A stretch of 64,000 bases of DNA, taken from positions 1,922,001 to 1,986,000 of the forward strand of contig OY970200.1 in assembly GCA_963708235.1 (NCBI GenBank), read 5' to 3'. The position numbers were made by a program, and so were the translations under genes. This DNA is from G963708235 sp963708235 (lineage in GTDB: Bacteria > Actinomycetota > Acidimicrobiia > Spongiisociales > UBA5794). This document shows, piece by piece, positions 1-9,555 of the stretch; within the stretch, counting starts at the first letter, position 1; every line of letters starts with the position of its first letter. The notes under the pieces are model-generated. The model ran no database searches. It was given only the letters and a program-made list of their open reading frames with translations, and had not been told where the DNA came from.

Positions 1-1855
1 TGGCGGCCTTCCGCACCCGGGTCGCGCGACGGCGCCCCTCCTGCCGGGTGCGGCGCCAGGGTCGGGGGCGACCGAAGGCCACCCACCACTCGAGCAGCAC
101 CAGCGCCAGCAGACCGGCGATGATCCCCGGCGCCCATTCCCGGACCAGCGACGCCTCGTCGGTGTCGGCGACGGTCGGCTCCTCGACGGCGATGGTCCGG
201 CTGGAACCGGCGGCCTCCCCGGCGGCGAAGCGTCGGCTGACCACGAATCCCCCGACCACGGCCCCGTCGCCGTCGACGTGCTCGACCCGGTAGATCCCGG
301 GCTGATCGGTGGCGGTGAACTCGAGGACATCGGCGGCCAACTCCCTGACCTCCCCGGATGGCAGCACGATCCGGGTGGAGGCGTCGGCGATCGGAGTCAT
401 CGCAATCGGGGTTCCCGCCTCGGCGGTGGCGGCGGTACCCAGCCGGGAACCGGCGAGCCAGTCGATGAGCCGGGACCCGAGGATGGGAAACGCGATCTGC
501 ACCGGCAGATTGGATCGGACCAGATCGAACGTGAAATAGACCATCCGGTGTCCGTCTACCTCCCCGAGCAGAACCAGCGGGACATTCCCCGCCGAGACAA
601 TCGGAAGCCAACCGGGTGCCTCGACGATGTCCGCCTCGGCGATGACCAGCTCGGAGAGATCGAGACCGTCGAGCAACGGCTCTCCCGGTCTGACCAGGGT
701 CACCACAGGCTGCTCCAACCGCCCGGTGACCACCACCCCCGGTGGAGGTGTCTCCGGGGCGAGCAGCCACGACGGTCGATCGATATCGGCGGCGGACCCG
801 CCGTCGCGGATCACGATGTCCGGACCGCGTTCGTCGGGGAGCGCAACCCCCGGGGTGGCGTCGATCAGGGCCTCGAGGAAGGGCGATCCCTCCCCGACGA
901 TGCTGACCCCGACCTCGGCCGCTCCGGTGAGGACGATATCGGCGCGGTCGTCGAGCGGATTGGCGTCGGTGCGATCTGCGCCACCGGGGCCGCTCACCAC
1001 CGCCGACACCACCTGCCCGGGACCGGCATCCACCGGCATCACCTGGCGCGAGGTGGCACCGGGGGCGAGGGTGACCTCTGCGGTGCCCGCAGCGAGGCCG
1101 TCGACGGTGAGGGCGACCGTCACCACCTCCTCCCGACCCGAGAACGACGCCAGTTCGATGAAGAGCCGGGGTGTGCCCTCTCCCACCGGGTTGGTCCCCA
1201 GACCGGTGATCGCCACGTTGTCGCCCGCCGAGTCGAACACCAGATGGCGGGCATCGGACACCGGCTCGGAGGACTGCGTCTGGGTGCCGCCGTCGGAGAG
1301 GAAGATCAACGTGGTGGGCCGGTCCGGGGTGGCGAGTCCTCTGGCAAGTCGCAGCGCACCCTCCAGGTTCTCGGTACCGCCGCCCACCTCCAGATCCGCC
1401 ACCAGGGCGGCCAGTTCATCCGGGCTGCGGGAGAAGGCGGCGAGAACCCGCGGTCTCGGACCTGCTTCGACGATCGACACCAGCTGGGTGTCGGATGCCT
1501 CGGCCACAAGGTCGGTCAACTCCTGCGTGGCGGTCTCGAGCCGACCCGACATCGCCATCGACCCCGAGGTGTCGACGATGGCGACCGTGTGCGGGCCGAG
1601 CAGGGTGGTTTCACGGAAGTAGGGACGGGCCAGCAAGAAGGCGAACAACGCCAACGCCAGCAACTGGAGCAACAGGGCGGCGGTGATCCGGAGCCGCTGC
1701 CACGGCAGCGCTGCCGACACATGCTCCTCCTCGCCCTCCCACAGCCGCACCGATGGCACCTCGACGGCGTGCCGCCGGGACCGCAGCATGTACAGCACCA
1801 CGAGCGGGATGGAGAGCGCCAGCAATCCGAGGGCGGCGGGGGCCAGAAAGGTCAT
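1..1855 (-). CDS. VWA-domain membrane protein, BatA-like (partial)
   Basis: The protein runs off the left edge, so its C-terminus is missing. It starts at ATG 1855, overlapping the stop of the upstream DUF58 gene (ATGA). The N-terminus FLAPAALGLLALSIPLVVLY, followed by a charged stretch with RRHAVEVPSVRLW, is the aerotolerance-type BatA N-terminal region. A second membrane segment (LLLQLLALALFAFLLARPYF) follows. Then comes a von Willebrand A domain with the metal-site motif DTSGSM (residues about 95-100). The rest is a long extracytoplasmic part with a last membrane segment near the window edge. Bat-type proteins work with MoxR ATPases and DUF58 proteins, all present here; the client is unknown. 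Confident on family, not on role. Confidence 0.85.
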   Translation of the reverse strand, partial: MTFLAPAALGLLALSIPLVVLYMLRSRRHAVEVPSVRLWEGEEEHVSAALPWQRLRITAALLLQLLALALFAFLLARPYFRETTLLGPHTVAIVDTSGSMAMSGRLETATQELTDLVAEASDTQLVSIVEAGPRPRVLAAFSRSPDELAALVADLEVGGGTENLEGALRLARGLATPDRPTTLIFLSDGGTQTQSSEPVSDARHLVFDSAGDNVAITGLGTNPVGEGTPRLFIELASFSGREEVVTVALTVDGLAAGTAEVTLAPGATSRQVMPVDAGPGQVVSAVVSGPGGADRTDANPLDDRADIVLTGAAEVGVSIVGEGSPFLEALIDATPGVALPDERGPDIVIRDGGSAADIDRPSWLLAPETPPPGVVVTGRLEQPVVTLVRPGEPLLDGLDLSELVIAEADIVEAPGWLPIVSAGNVPLVLLGEVDGHRMVYFTFDLVRSNLPVQIAFPILGSRLIDWLAGSRLGTAATAEAGTPIAMTPIADASTRIVLPSGEVRELAADVLEFTATDQPGIYRVEHVDGDGAVVGGFVVSRRFAAGEAAGSSRTIAVEEPTVADTDEASLVREWAPGIIAGLLALVLLEWWVAFGRPRPWRRTRQEGRRRATRVRKAA

Positions 1856-2718
1856 CGCACCCAGCCATCGGACACCAGGCTCCGCAGCACGTCGTCCTCG
1901 ACTCCGGCGACGGCGGGCACCAGGACATGATCCATCCCGCTGCGGAGGCACCGCTGCTCGGCGGCAGCGACGAACTCGGCGGTTCGGGTGTGATACCTGG
2001 TGAGGGCGGCATCGCTCAGCGAGACCTGGACCTCCGCCCGTGATTCGGAGTCACGGAGCGTGAGGTCGCCGGTGAGATCGGGCTCCAGTTCGGCGGAACC
2101 CAGCACATGGAGCACGACACCACCACCGCGTGCGCCGAGTCGATCCACCGCCGTCTCCCATCCGGGCGCCAGCAGGTCGCTGATCAGGACCACCGGTCCA
2201 CGGTGGGCACCGGCGGAGGCGAGCAACGAGGCGGCGCCGGGGAGGTCGGTCCCTCCCCCGGCTTCGAGTGCTTCGAGCCAACGTTCCAGCCGTGGCCAAG
2301 AGCCGATGTGGCGGGCCCACGGGCCCTGGACGGCGGGACGTTCGGCGGACGGGACGGTGACCAGCCGCACCCGCTCCCCCGATGACAGCCCCAGATAGGC
2401 GACCATGGCGGCAAGCCGACGGGCGGTGACGAACTTGTCGTCGAAGCCCATCGATGCCGAGGTATCGACGAGAACCTGCATCGGAAGCTCGTCCTCCGCC
2501 TCGAACAGCCGGATCAGCACCACACCGAGCCGGGCCCACAGCCCGTAGTCGATGCGCCGGAAGTCATCGCCGGGGTTGTACTCGCGGTAGTCGGCGAAAT
2601 CGAGGCTCTCCCCCATCCGCATCGAGCGGTGGCGACCGGACCACACCCCGCGAACCCGACTTCGCCCGTGTACGGCGAGGCGATCGAGACGAGCCCGGAG
2701 ATCGACGTCGAGAAGCAT
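1852..2718 (-). CDS. DUF58 domain-containing protein
   Basis: A 288-residue protein with the DUF58 signature GESLDFADYREYNPGDD followed by FRRIDYGLWAR (residues about 36-63), then a degenerate VWA-like domain with VDTSASMGF. DUF58 proteins are near-constant partners of MoxR ATPases and act near the membrane, but their biochemical role is not established. The start ATG 2718 shares one base with the moxR stop, and the stop overlaps the next start, so translation is probably coupled along the operon. Full length for the family, with no oddities. Confidence 0.88.
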   Translation of the reverse strand: MLLDVDLRARLDRLAVHGRSRVRGVWSGRHRSMRMGESLDFADYREYNPGDDFRRIDYGLWARLGVVLIRLFEAEDELPMQVLVDTSASMGFDDKFVTARRLAAMVAYLGLSSGERVRLVTVPSAERPAVQGPWARHIGSWPRLERWLEALEAGGGTDLPGAASLLASAGAHRGPVVLISDLLAPGWETAVDRLGARGGGVVLHVLGSAELEPDLTGDLTLRDSESRAEVQVSLSDAALTRYHTRTAEFVAAAEQRCLRSGMDHVLVPAVAGVEDDVLRSLVSDGWVR

Positions 2719-3686
2719 CAGTCCGCGGCGACAGGTGCGGGATGGGCGTCGAGGATGGCGGCGACCACGTCGTCGGCGGTCACCCCGTCGGCGACCGCCT
2801 CGTACCCGAGCACCAGACGGTGTCGCAGCGCCAGGGGCGCCAGGGTGCGCAGGTCGTCGGCGGACAGGTTGAGCCGACCTTCCATCAGCGCCAACGCCTT
2901 GCCGGCGAGCACCATCGCCTGGGCGCCTCTCGGGCTGGCGCCGAATCGGACATAGCGGTCCACCAGGGGAACCGGGCCCCGCCGCGGGTGGGTGGCGGTC
3001 GTCAGCGTGGCGGCGTAGTGCAGGACATGGGTCGCCGCCGGCACCTGGCGCACCATCGACAGCATCTCCTTGAGGACCTCGGCATCGGCGAGGGCACTGA
3101 CCTCGGTGGCGTATTCACCGGTGGTGCGCTGCAGGATCCCCACCAGATCGTCGACTTCGGGGGACGGAACCAGCACCTTGAGCAGGAAGCGGTCGAGCTG
3201 CGCCTCGGGCAAGGGATAGGTGCCCTCCATCTCCAACGGATTCTGTGTCGCCATCACGAAGAACGGCCGTGGCAGCGGATGGGTGGCCCCTCCCAGGGTG
3301 ACCCGGCGCTCCTGCATCGCCTCGAGCAGGGCGGACTGCGTCTTCGGGGTGGCCCGGTTCACCTCGTCGGCGAGCACCACGTTGGCGAAGATCGGTCCTT
3401 TGTGAAAACGGAAGTTCCCGTCCTGGAGCACATTGGTACCGAGGATGTCCGCCGGCATCAGGTCCGGGGTGAACTGCACCCGGCCGAACTCCACGGAGAG
3501 CGCCTCACCGAGCGTCCGCAGCAGCAGGGTCTTGCCCAGCCCGGGGACACCTTCGAGGAGGATGTGACCCTCACAGAGGAGACCGACGATCACCGACCGC
3601 ACCAGGTCACGTTGCCCCACGATCACCTTGGCGATCTCGTCCTCGACGGCGGAGACATGTTCGGCGAACTGGTCTGGGGTCATCAT
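2718..3686 (-). CDS. MoxR family AAA+ ATPase
   Basis: A 322-residue AAA+ ATPase. The Walker A motif GVPGLGKT lies at residues 46-53, Walker B is in VVLADEVNRA, and sensor 1 is in the FVMATQNP segment; the C-terminal lid domain follows. MoxR ATPases act as chaperone-like remodelling enzymes for VWA-domain clients, and a DUF58 and a VWA gene follow directly downstream. The start ATG 3686 overlaps the preceding stop by four bases. The assignment is secure at family level; the substrate is not deducible. Confidence 0.93.
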   Translation of the reverse strand: MMTPDQFAEHVSAVEDEIAKVIVGQRDLVRSVIVGLLCEGHILLEGVPGLGKTLLLRTLGEALSVEFGRVQFTPDLMPADILGTNVLQDGNFRFHKGPIFANVVLADEVNRATPKTQSALLEAMQERRVTLGGATHPLPRPFFVMATQNPLEMEGTYPLPEAQLDRFLLKVLVPSPEVDDLVGILQRTTGEYATEVSALADAEVLKEMLSMVRQVPAATHVLHYAATLTTATHPRRGPVPLVDRYVRFGASPRGAQAMVLAGKALALMEGRLNLSADDLRTLAPLALRHRLVLGYEAVADGVTADDVVAAILDAHPAPVAAD

Positions 3687-5275
3687 TGGTTCAACTCCGT
3701 GAAGTAGGTGCGGACGACGTCCTGGAGATTTCCGGGGATCGCCATGCGATCGAGTGCGGTCATCGCCTGCTGCTGGTAGGCGGCGAAACCGTCGGTGTAC
3801 GGGACGAGGGCGTCGTTGTCGATGCCCTGACCGGTGGTGCGCCCCTTGACCTCACCGGTGGGGTCGGCGGTGTCGAAGTCGACGCGTTCCTCGTCGCCGA
3901 CCACTCCTCCGGGAGGGTTGAAGATGCGACCCCGGTTCGGATCGGCGGCGGCGTCGTGGTCGCCGTCACCCTGGCCGTCGGTGGACCCGCTGCCCGTACC
4001 TCCGTCGACGGGACCGGGATTGTTGGCGCCGCCACCCCCTGAGCCCCCACCCGAGCCCTGGCCCTGTCCCTGTCCCTCACCTTGGCCCTGGCCCTCACCC
4101 TGCCCCTGCCCTTCGCCCTGACCTTCGCCCTGACCTTCGCCCTGACCCTGGCCCTCACCCTGGCCCTCACCTTCGCCCTGACCCTGGCCCTCGCCCTGAG
4201 CGCGGTTGCGCGCTTCATCGATGGCCTGCTGGGCATTGCGGACCGCGGTACGTGCTCCGACCGCATCGTCGGCGCTACCCACCCGCTCCGACGCTTCGGC
4301 GGCGGCACGCCCGGCGGCCTCGAGCGATTCGGCAGCGTCGCCACCCTCACCGAGATCGGCGGCGGCCTGGGCGAGTGCCCGTGCCAGATCGGGAGCGGTC
4401 GGACCGAGTTGATCGGCGAGATCGGACAGTCGCTGCGCCGCCTCGGTGCGCGACGCCTCGTCCATCCCCGCCGCCTCGGCGCCCAACTGCTCGAGCTGCG
4501 ACTCGAGGTCGGACCCTTCGGCAATCGGGTCCTGCCGAAGTCGTTCCTCGGCCCCTGCCAACGCCGCCTTGAGCGGGAGCGCATCCGGATCGTCGGCTTC
4601 CGCCAGACGCTGCCTGGCCTCCCCGAGCTGCTCCATCGCCTCATCGAGGTCGTCGGCGTTCCTCAGTTCCTCGGCCGCCCTGCGCAGTTCGTCGGCGACG
4701 TCCTGATCATCCAACTCGTCGGCGGCGGCCTCGATCTCGTCGGCGGCGGCATCGACCACCTCGGCGACGTCGCGGCGGCGTTCCTGTTCGGCATCGGCAG
4801 GTGACGGCGGGATCGCCAGCACCAACGCCGCAACCAGGGTCAGACCCGACAGCGCCAGCAGCCGACGCTCCGGCCACCACGGTCCGAATCCGCTGAGGTT
4901 GCGCCCCTCCGCCCATGCGCCGGCACGTTGCACCTGACCGGCGGCGAGCGGTCCTGTCACCCCGTCGACGGAGAGTTCCAACGCCGTACTGACCTGGTCC
5001 TTCCCGCCGAGTCGCCGGTCCAACTCGATGGCGGCGTGACGAAGCGAAGGGCGTCGCACCAGCGTCCATCCGGCGACCGCCACCAGCACCGCCGACCCCA
5101 GCACGAGCATCGCCGGTTCCGCCCAGGGCACCACCACGAACCGGGCGACTCCGAACAGGAGCGCCGCCACGGCCGCCACCACCCCGGTGGCGGCGACGGC
5201 ACGCCGCAGCAGCCACATCGACACCAGGCGGCGCCGCGCCGCGGCAACCAGACGAACGATCGGATCAGGTGGCAT
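3683..5275 (-). CDS. Membrane-anchored coiled-coil protein with Gly/Glu/Gln repeat (DUF4175-like)
   Basis: A 530-residue protein starting at ATG 5275, preceded by GTGAGG and overlapping the permease stop by 11 bases. An in-frame upstream start at 5359 would lie deep inside the permease gene and is disfavoured. Two membrane segments lie at about residues 20-65 and a third at about 135-155. A long Ala/Glu/Asp-rich coiled coil spans about 165-355. An almost pure Gly-Gln-Gly-Glu stretch fills about 360-410, then a Gly/Ser linker and a C-terminal domain ending YFTELNQ. The layout resembles DUF4175-type proteins seen beside MoxR-VWA genes; that name is inference. Possibly a structural partner of the VWA complex. 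Confidence 0.72.
   Translation of the reverse strand: MPPDPIVRLVAAARRRLVSMWLLRRAVAATGVVAAVAALLFGVARFVVVPWAEPAMLVLGSAVLVAVAGWTLVRRPSLRHAAIELDRRLGGKDQVSTALELSVDGVTGPLAAGQVQRAGAWAEGRNLSGFGPWWPERRLLALSGLTLVAALVLAIPPSPADAEQERRRDVAEVVDAAADEIEAAADELDDQDVADELRRAAEELRNADDLDEAMEQLGEARQRLAEADDPDALPLKAALAGAEERLRQDPIAEGSDLESQLEQLGAEAAGMDEASRTEAAQRLSDLADQLGPTAPDLARALAQAAADLGEGGDAAESLEAAGRAAAEASERVGSADDAVGARTAVRNAQQAIDEARNRAQGEGQGQGEGEGQGEGQGQGEGQGEGQGEGQGQGEGQGQGEGQGQGQGSGGGSGGGGANNPGPVDGGTGSGSTDGQGDGDHDAAADPNRGRIFNPPGGVVGDEERVDFDTADPTGEVKGRTTGQGIDNDALVPYTDGFAAYQQQAMTALDRMAIPGNLQDVVRTYFTELNQ
4056..4199 (-). repeat. Low-complexity hexamer-like repeat encoding (GQ/GE)n
   Basis: About 24 near-copies of a six-base unit (CCCTGG, CCCTCA, CCTTCG variants on the plus strand) encode alternating Gly-Gln and Gly-Glu dipeptides inside the coiled-coil protein. 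Because the unit is six bases long, copy-number changes keep the reading frame. Likely a flexible linker that varies in length between strains. Confidence 0.85.
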
Positions 5276-6374
5276 GGGGAACCTCACCAGCTCGACGGCG
5301 GAACACACTTCGGTGGGGTAGGCGGATACGACGGGCGGCCGCCCCCAGTGCAAGCGCACTGACCAGCAGCTGGAACACGAGGGTGCGCCACCACACCGCT
5401 CCCCGGATCGGATCGGCGGTCCACAGGCCGGTGCCGAAACTCATCTGCTGACTCAGGTGGGCGGGCTCGACCATCACGTCGCTGAACCCGACGCCGCTGC
5501 CGGTCCCCATCCCGCCGAAGGCGTCGTACAGCGACCCGGACGAGCCCACCGAGTAGCCCTGACGCTTGACCAGGATCTGGCGGAACGGCTGGTACGGCGA
5601 CGCCACGACCTCACCACCGAACTCGAGCACATCGGATGAGGCGTCGACAAGCCCGATGTACGGGTTGACCCACGTGCTGTACAACTCACGCCCTTCGTCG
5701 CGGGCGATCCCCCGCTCGTACCGGGTCCGGCCGAGGTCGTCGGGACCGACCAGCAGCACCTCGGCGACCGAGAGGGCCAGGGTCCCGAACACCAGCACCG
5801 CCGCCATCAGGTAGGAGCCGAGCACCGCCCCCTGCATCGACCGGGAGCGGGCCGAGATCCACATCGAGATGGCTCCGATCATCACGGCTGCCGCCGCCAC
5901 CATCACCATCCCCCGCAGAACCTCGCTGATGCCGACCCCACCCAGCAACACGGGGATGGCGAGCAGCGGCAACACCGCAACCAGCAGCAGCAGGATGAAG
6001 GCCAGCGCCGAGATCAGCTTGCCGAGAACGATGCTCCCCGCCGAGAGTTGACTCACCTGGAGCAGCGGCAGCGTCTGCCGGTCACGCTCCCCCACGATCG
6101 TCACCGCCGCCTGACCGGGAACGACGAACACCACGGCGGTGAGCAGCCCGAGCAGCAGTGCGTGGAGGATGAAGCTTCCCATCGAGCCGGAGGCGAACAC
6201 CGACCCCAGTCCGCTGAACCCCACCCCGTCCAGTCGCGCCTCCGCCTCCCCGCGGGCGAACGCATAGGCGAGGAAGGTCAGCACGCCCGCCGCAGCGACC
6301 CACACCGAGAGCAGGATCGGCGACCTCAGGCTGCGGAATCGCTCCTGGAGTTCGCGTCGTGCCACCGGGTTCAT
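5265..6374 (-). CDS. ABC transporter permease (ABC-2 type)
   Basis: A 369-residue integral membrane protein. It starts NPVARRELQERFRSLRSP, the usual cytoplasmic lead-in of ABC-2/GldF-like permeases, followed by a first membrane helix. A block of further helices at about residues 70-210 contains VGERDRQTLPLLQVS, a typical coupling segment. A large external loop and one last helix near the C-terminus complete it. It overlaps the ATPase gene by four bases and forms its transporter partner. Substrate unknown. Confidence 0.87.
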   Translation of the reverse strand: MNPVARRELQERFRSLRSPILLSVWVAAAGVLTFLAYAFARGEAEARLDGVGFSGLGSVFASGSMGSFILHALLLGLLTAVVFVVPGQAAVTIVGERDRQTLPLLQVSQLSAGSIVLGKLISALAFILLLLVAVLPLLAIPVLLGGVGISEVLRGMVMVAAAAVMIGAISMWISARSRSMQGAVLGSYLMAAVLVFGTLALSVAEVLLVGPDDLGRTRYERGIARDEGRELYSTWVNPYIGLVDASSDVLEFGGEVVASPYQPFRQILVKRQGYSVGSSGSLYDAFGGMGTGSGVGFSDVMVEPAHLSQQMSFGTGLWTADPIRGAVWWRTLVFQLLVSALALGAAARRIRLPHRSVFRRRAGEVPHAT

Positions 6375-7378
6375 GCGGCATCACCCTCGACGGCGACGGT
6401 CGCGTCGGTGTCGTCGGAGGCGGTGAGCTGGAGGAAGAGGTCCTCCAGCCCGGCGCCTTCGACACGCCACTCGACCACACCGACGCCACCGCCGACGAGG
6501 TCGGCGAGCAGCGATGCGGAAACCTCGTCACCCCCGTCGAAATGGACCCGGACCACCGACCGTTCCACCGAGATCTCGGTGACCTCGCTGCGGTCGCGAA
6601 GAATGCGCTCCGCCACCGATGCCGATACCGGCTCCTGGGACGGATCGTCCCCGATGTTTGTGGCGGAGGCTTCGGCCAGGCGGGCGGTGACTCTACGGCC
6701 TTCGAGCATCCGCCCGCGCACCTCGCCGACGCTGCCCTGCGCCAGGACACGCCCGTGGTCGACGACCACCAGATGGGAACAGATCCCCTCGAGCTCGGAG
6801 AGGATGTGCGAGCTGATGACAATGGTGCGACCCATCCGGTTCAACTCTGAGATCAACTCGCGCAGCTCGACCCGGGCGCGCGGGTCGAGACCGGAGGCCG
6901 GTTCGTCGAGGATCAACAGCTGGGGATCGTGGATGAGCGCCCGGGCCAGCGAGAGACGCTGCTTCATCCCCCTGGACAGCGTGTTGACGTCGGCGTCGGC
7001 CTTCGCCTCGAGATCGACGAGCGCCAACAGGTCGGCTACCACCGCAGGACGGGCCACCGGCCGGATTCCCTGGGTCGCCGCAAAGAAATCGAGATACTCG
7101 CGGGCGCGCAGACCCTCGTAGACACCGAAGAAGTCCGGCATGTAGCCGACGTGGCGACGCACCGTCTTCGGGTCGCGCTGGGGGTCGATGCCGCCGATGC
7201 GGACCCGGCCGCCGTCACGTCCCAGCAGCGAAGTCATGATCAACATCGAGGTGGTCTTGCCGGCGCCGTTGGGGCCGATCATTCCGACCACCGATCCCTC
7301 GGGCACCTGGAGGGTGGCGTCGCGCAGCGCCCGGAACTTGCCGTACCGCTTCTCGACGGCCTCGAACTCGACGATCAT
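6371..7378 (-). CDS. ABC transporter ATP-binding protein
   Basis: The ATPase subunit for the permease downstream. Walker A is GPNGAGKTT, the signature is LSRGMKQRLSLARAL, Walker B is LLILDEPASGLDP, and a switch histidine follows in ISSHILSE. A C-terminal extension of about 90 residues is common in ABC-2 exporters. I chose ATG 7378, not the in-frame ATG 7390, because GGAG sits six bases upstream and the start overlaps the upstream stop as ATGA. About 335 residues. Confidence 0.92.
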   Translation of the reverse strand: MIVEFEAVEKRYGKFRALRDATLQVPEGSVVGMIGPNGAGKTTSMLIMTSLLGRDGGRVRIGGIDPQRDPKTVRRHVGYMPDFFGVYEGLRAREYLDFFAATQGIRPVARPAVVADLLALVDLEAKADADVNTLSRGMKQRLSLARALIHDPQLLILDEPASGLDPRARVELRELISELNRMGRTIVISSHILSELEGICSHLVVVDHGRVLAQGSVGEVRGRMLEGRRVTARLAEASATNIGDDPSQEPVSASVAERILRDRSEVTEISVERSVVRVHFDGGDEVSASLLADLVGGGVGVVEWRVEGAGLEDLFLQLTASDDTDATVAVEGDAA

Positions 7379-9515
7379 GTGTCGCTCCATTTCAGCGCAT
7401 ACCGCTGCAGCGAGATCGACTGGTCGAAGAAGCGGCTGTCGTCGGTGACCGATGCCCTGACGATCACTTCACCGCCTGCCGAGGTCGCATCGGCGATCGT
7501 AAACGCCGATCGCGGATCGAACGTCCGGAATGCCCCCTCCTGCCAGTCGAACATCTCGACCCGGTCGAACCCGGTGAACGAGGCGTCGATGGTTCCCCGA
7601 TCGGGATGGACCTCGGGGACGGAATAGACCAGGTACACCGCTTCCGCCCCGTAGGCGTAGATCTCGTCTCCGTAGCGCTCGACGCTCGACGCACCGTCGA
7701 CCGACAGCAGTTCGGCCCGGACCCCGCCGAGCCCCGCCACGTCGGATTCGGACACTTCGATGCGTCGCACCAGCAATGTGGTCCCGGCGCTGTCGGCGGA
7801 TCGTCCCCCGAGACTGAGCGGGAAGGTGCGATCGGTGGTGAGCCCGAACACGTAGGCGCCACGGGACCGGATCCCGGTGTCGGCCTGCTCCAGGTGCGAA
7901 GCCAGCGGATACACCACCTCGTGGGTGCGGCTCGTCCGGTTGGCGTCGAACGGACGACGGCTCACCGCCTCGGCGATGACCGGATCGAATCCGATCCTGC
8001 CGAGCCCGGCGGGGATGTCGATCGTCTGCGACGAACCGGGCGGCAACGTGTCCTCGCCGTTGTAGCCGACGCCGTTGACGACCACCCCCCACGCCCACAT
8101 GGTCCACGGCGTGTCGTTGGTCACGGCGGCGACCAGCCCGTCGGACGCGACGGTGATGGTGGCGGTCACATCCACCTCGTCGGGCCACCGCATCTCGGCG
8201 GAACCCAGACCAAGCGAGGGAAGATCGAACTCGACGCCGGCGTCGGTGACGGTACCGGTCTTCAGCCCGGCACCCAACCCCGGTGCCGTCGGTGCGGCTT
8301 CCCAACCGTCGGGCAACGCCAGGGTGTGGGTGCCGCCGTCGGCGACCTGGAGCAGGAATCCGCCGTGGGCGGTGGCGCCGGAGCCGTCGTCGACCACGAC
8401 GGCGGCATAGCTCGCCGAGAAGTCGCTGATCTGGCTGCGACCGATCCCCCAGAACAGCCCGAGGAACACCAGGCTCAGCGCCGGCACCGTGAGCCAGGCC
8501 CATTCCGGGCGCCCCATCCACCGCAGCACGACGATGTTCACCGGACCCACCAACAGGATGAACACGACGATTCCGGCGAGCAGCCATGGCAGCGCCGGAA
8601 CCGATGCCTCCTGACCGGCCGAAGCCGCCGACACCAGTGCCGCCGAGGCATCGCCCCGGGACTGGTCGATGGCGCCGAGCCCGTTGGGACGGTCACGGAG
8701 CACCCGGGACCAGGTGTCCCCGTCGAGTGAAGCCAGGTTGTCGGCTACGCCGATCTCGCCGCTGCCGAACCGGGTGATCACCAGCCCGGTTTCCCCGAAC
8801 GGCTGACCGGACCCGGGCTCGGCCACCGCGACCACCTCGGTCGCCGGCCCGATGAGCCGTCCTCCGGCCTTGACCCAACGGGTGAGGGCGGCACCGGTGT
8901 CGGGTTCCAGGTCGGCGAGGGCGCCGGGTCCGACGACGAGATACTCGAGCGGCGCCATCCGTGGACCGATGTCGTCGGCGGTGACCGGGATGACGAGCAC
9001 CCGGCGCTCCAATGGCGTGGTCGTGGCGGAGCGGACAGCGGTGTCGACGCCGTCGATGTCGAGCAGACCGACCAGCATCCCGTCGGTGCCCACCTTGAGC
9101 GGAACCGTCTCCGTGAGCTGCTCCACGCCCTCGTCGTCGAAGAGGGTCACCTCGATGCGTCGGCGGCTCCCCGGTGCGGCGGCGGAGAGTCGTATCGTTT
9201 GACGCTCCCGGCCGGCACCTCGACGGAGGTGCCCACGATCCCACCCAGGTTGAGTTCCAGCCTTCCGACGAACAGCGCCGACGCCGTCAGCTCGACCACC
9301 ACGGGGACCGGTACGGAGGGATCGACGTATCCGTCGAGACCCACCTCGACGGTCATGGTGACCGTCGACGACTCAACGGTCTGCCCGGCGGGTTGCTCGC
9401 CAGGCGCATCGGCTGGTTCCTGATAGGCCGCCATCGCCGGTGCAGGCGCCAGCAGGAATGCGGCGACCAGGGCGAGCAGAAGTCGTTTGACGATGTGCAC
9501 ACCGGTGAGACGCAC
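7375..9515 (-). CDS. Signal-peptide membrane protein of the MoxR/ABC operon (frameshifted)
   Basis: Two reading frames join into one protein of about 713 residues if a single base is restored near 9190. The first frame encodes a signal peptide (KRLLLALVAAFLLAPAPAMA) and a beta-rich domain ending VPAGSVKRYD. The second continues LSAAAPGSRRRIEVTLFDDE, a class-1-glutaminase-like segment (LVVGPGALADLEPDTGAAL), two membrane helices around WLLAGIVVFILLVGPVNIVV, and a beta-rich C-terminus. No stop lies in either frame near the junction. The start is GTG 9515 or GTG 9500; neither has a strong ribosome site. Function unknown; its place at the head of the ABC genes suggests a periplasm-facing accessory subunit. 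Confidence 0.6.
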
Positions 9516-9555
9516 AACCCCGAGGTCCGGTTCCCGCCGTGTCGGGGACGTCAGC

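Noticed and set aside
278..1930. 550-residue plus-strand frame at the left edge
   Set aside because: It is antisense to the VWA protein, whose minus-strand frame has BatA-type motifs.
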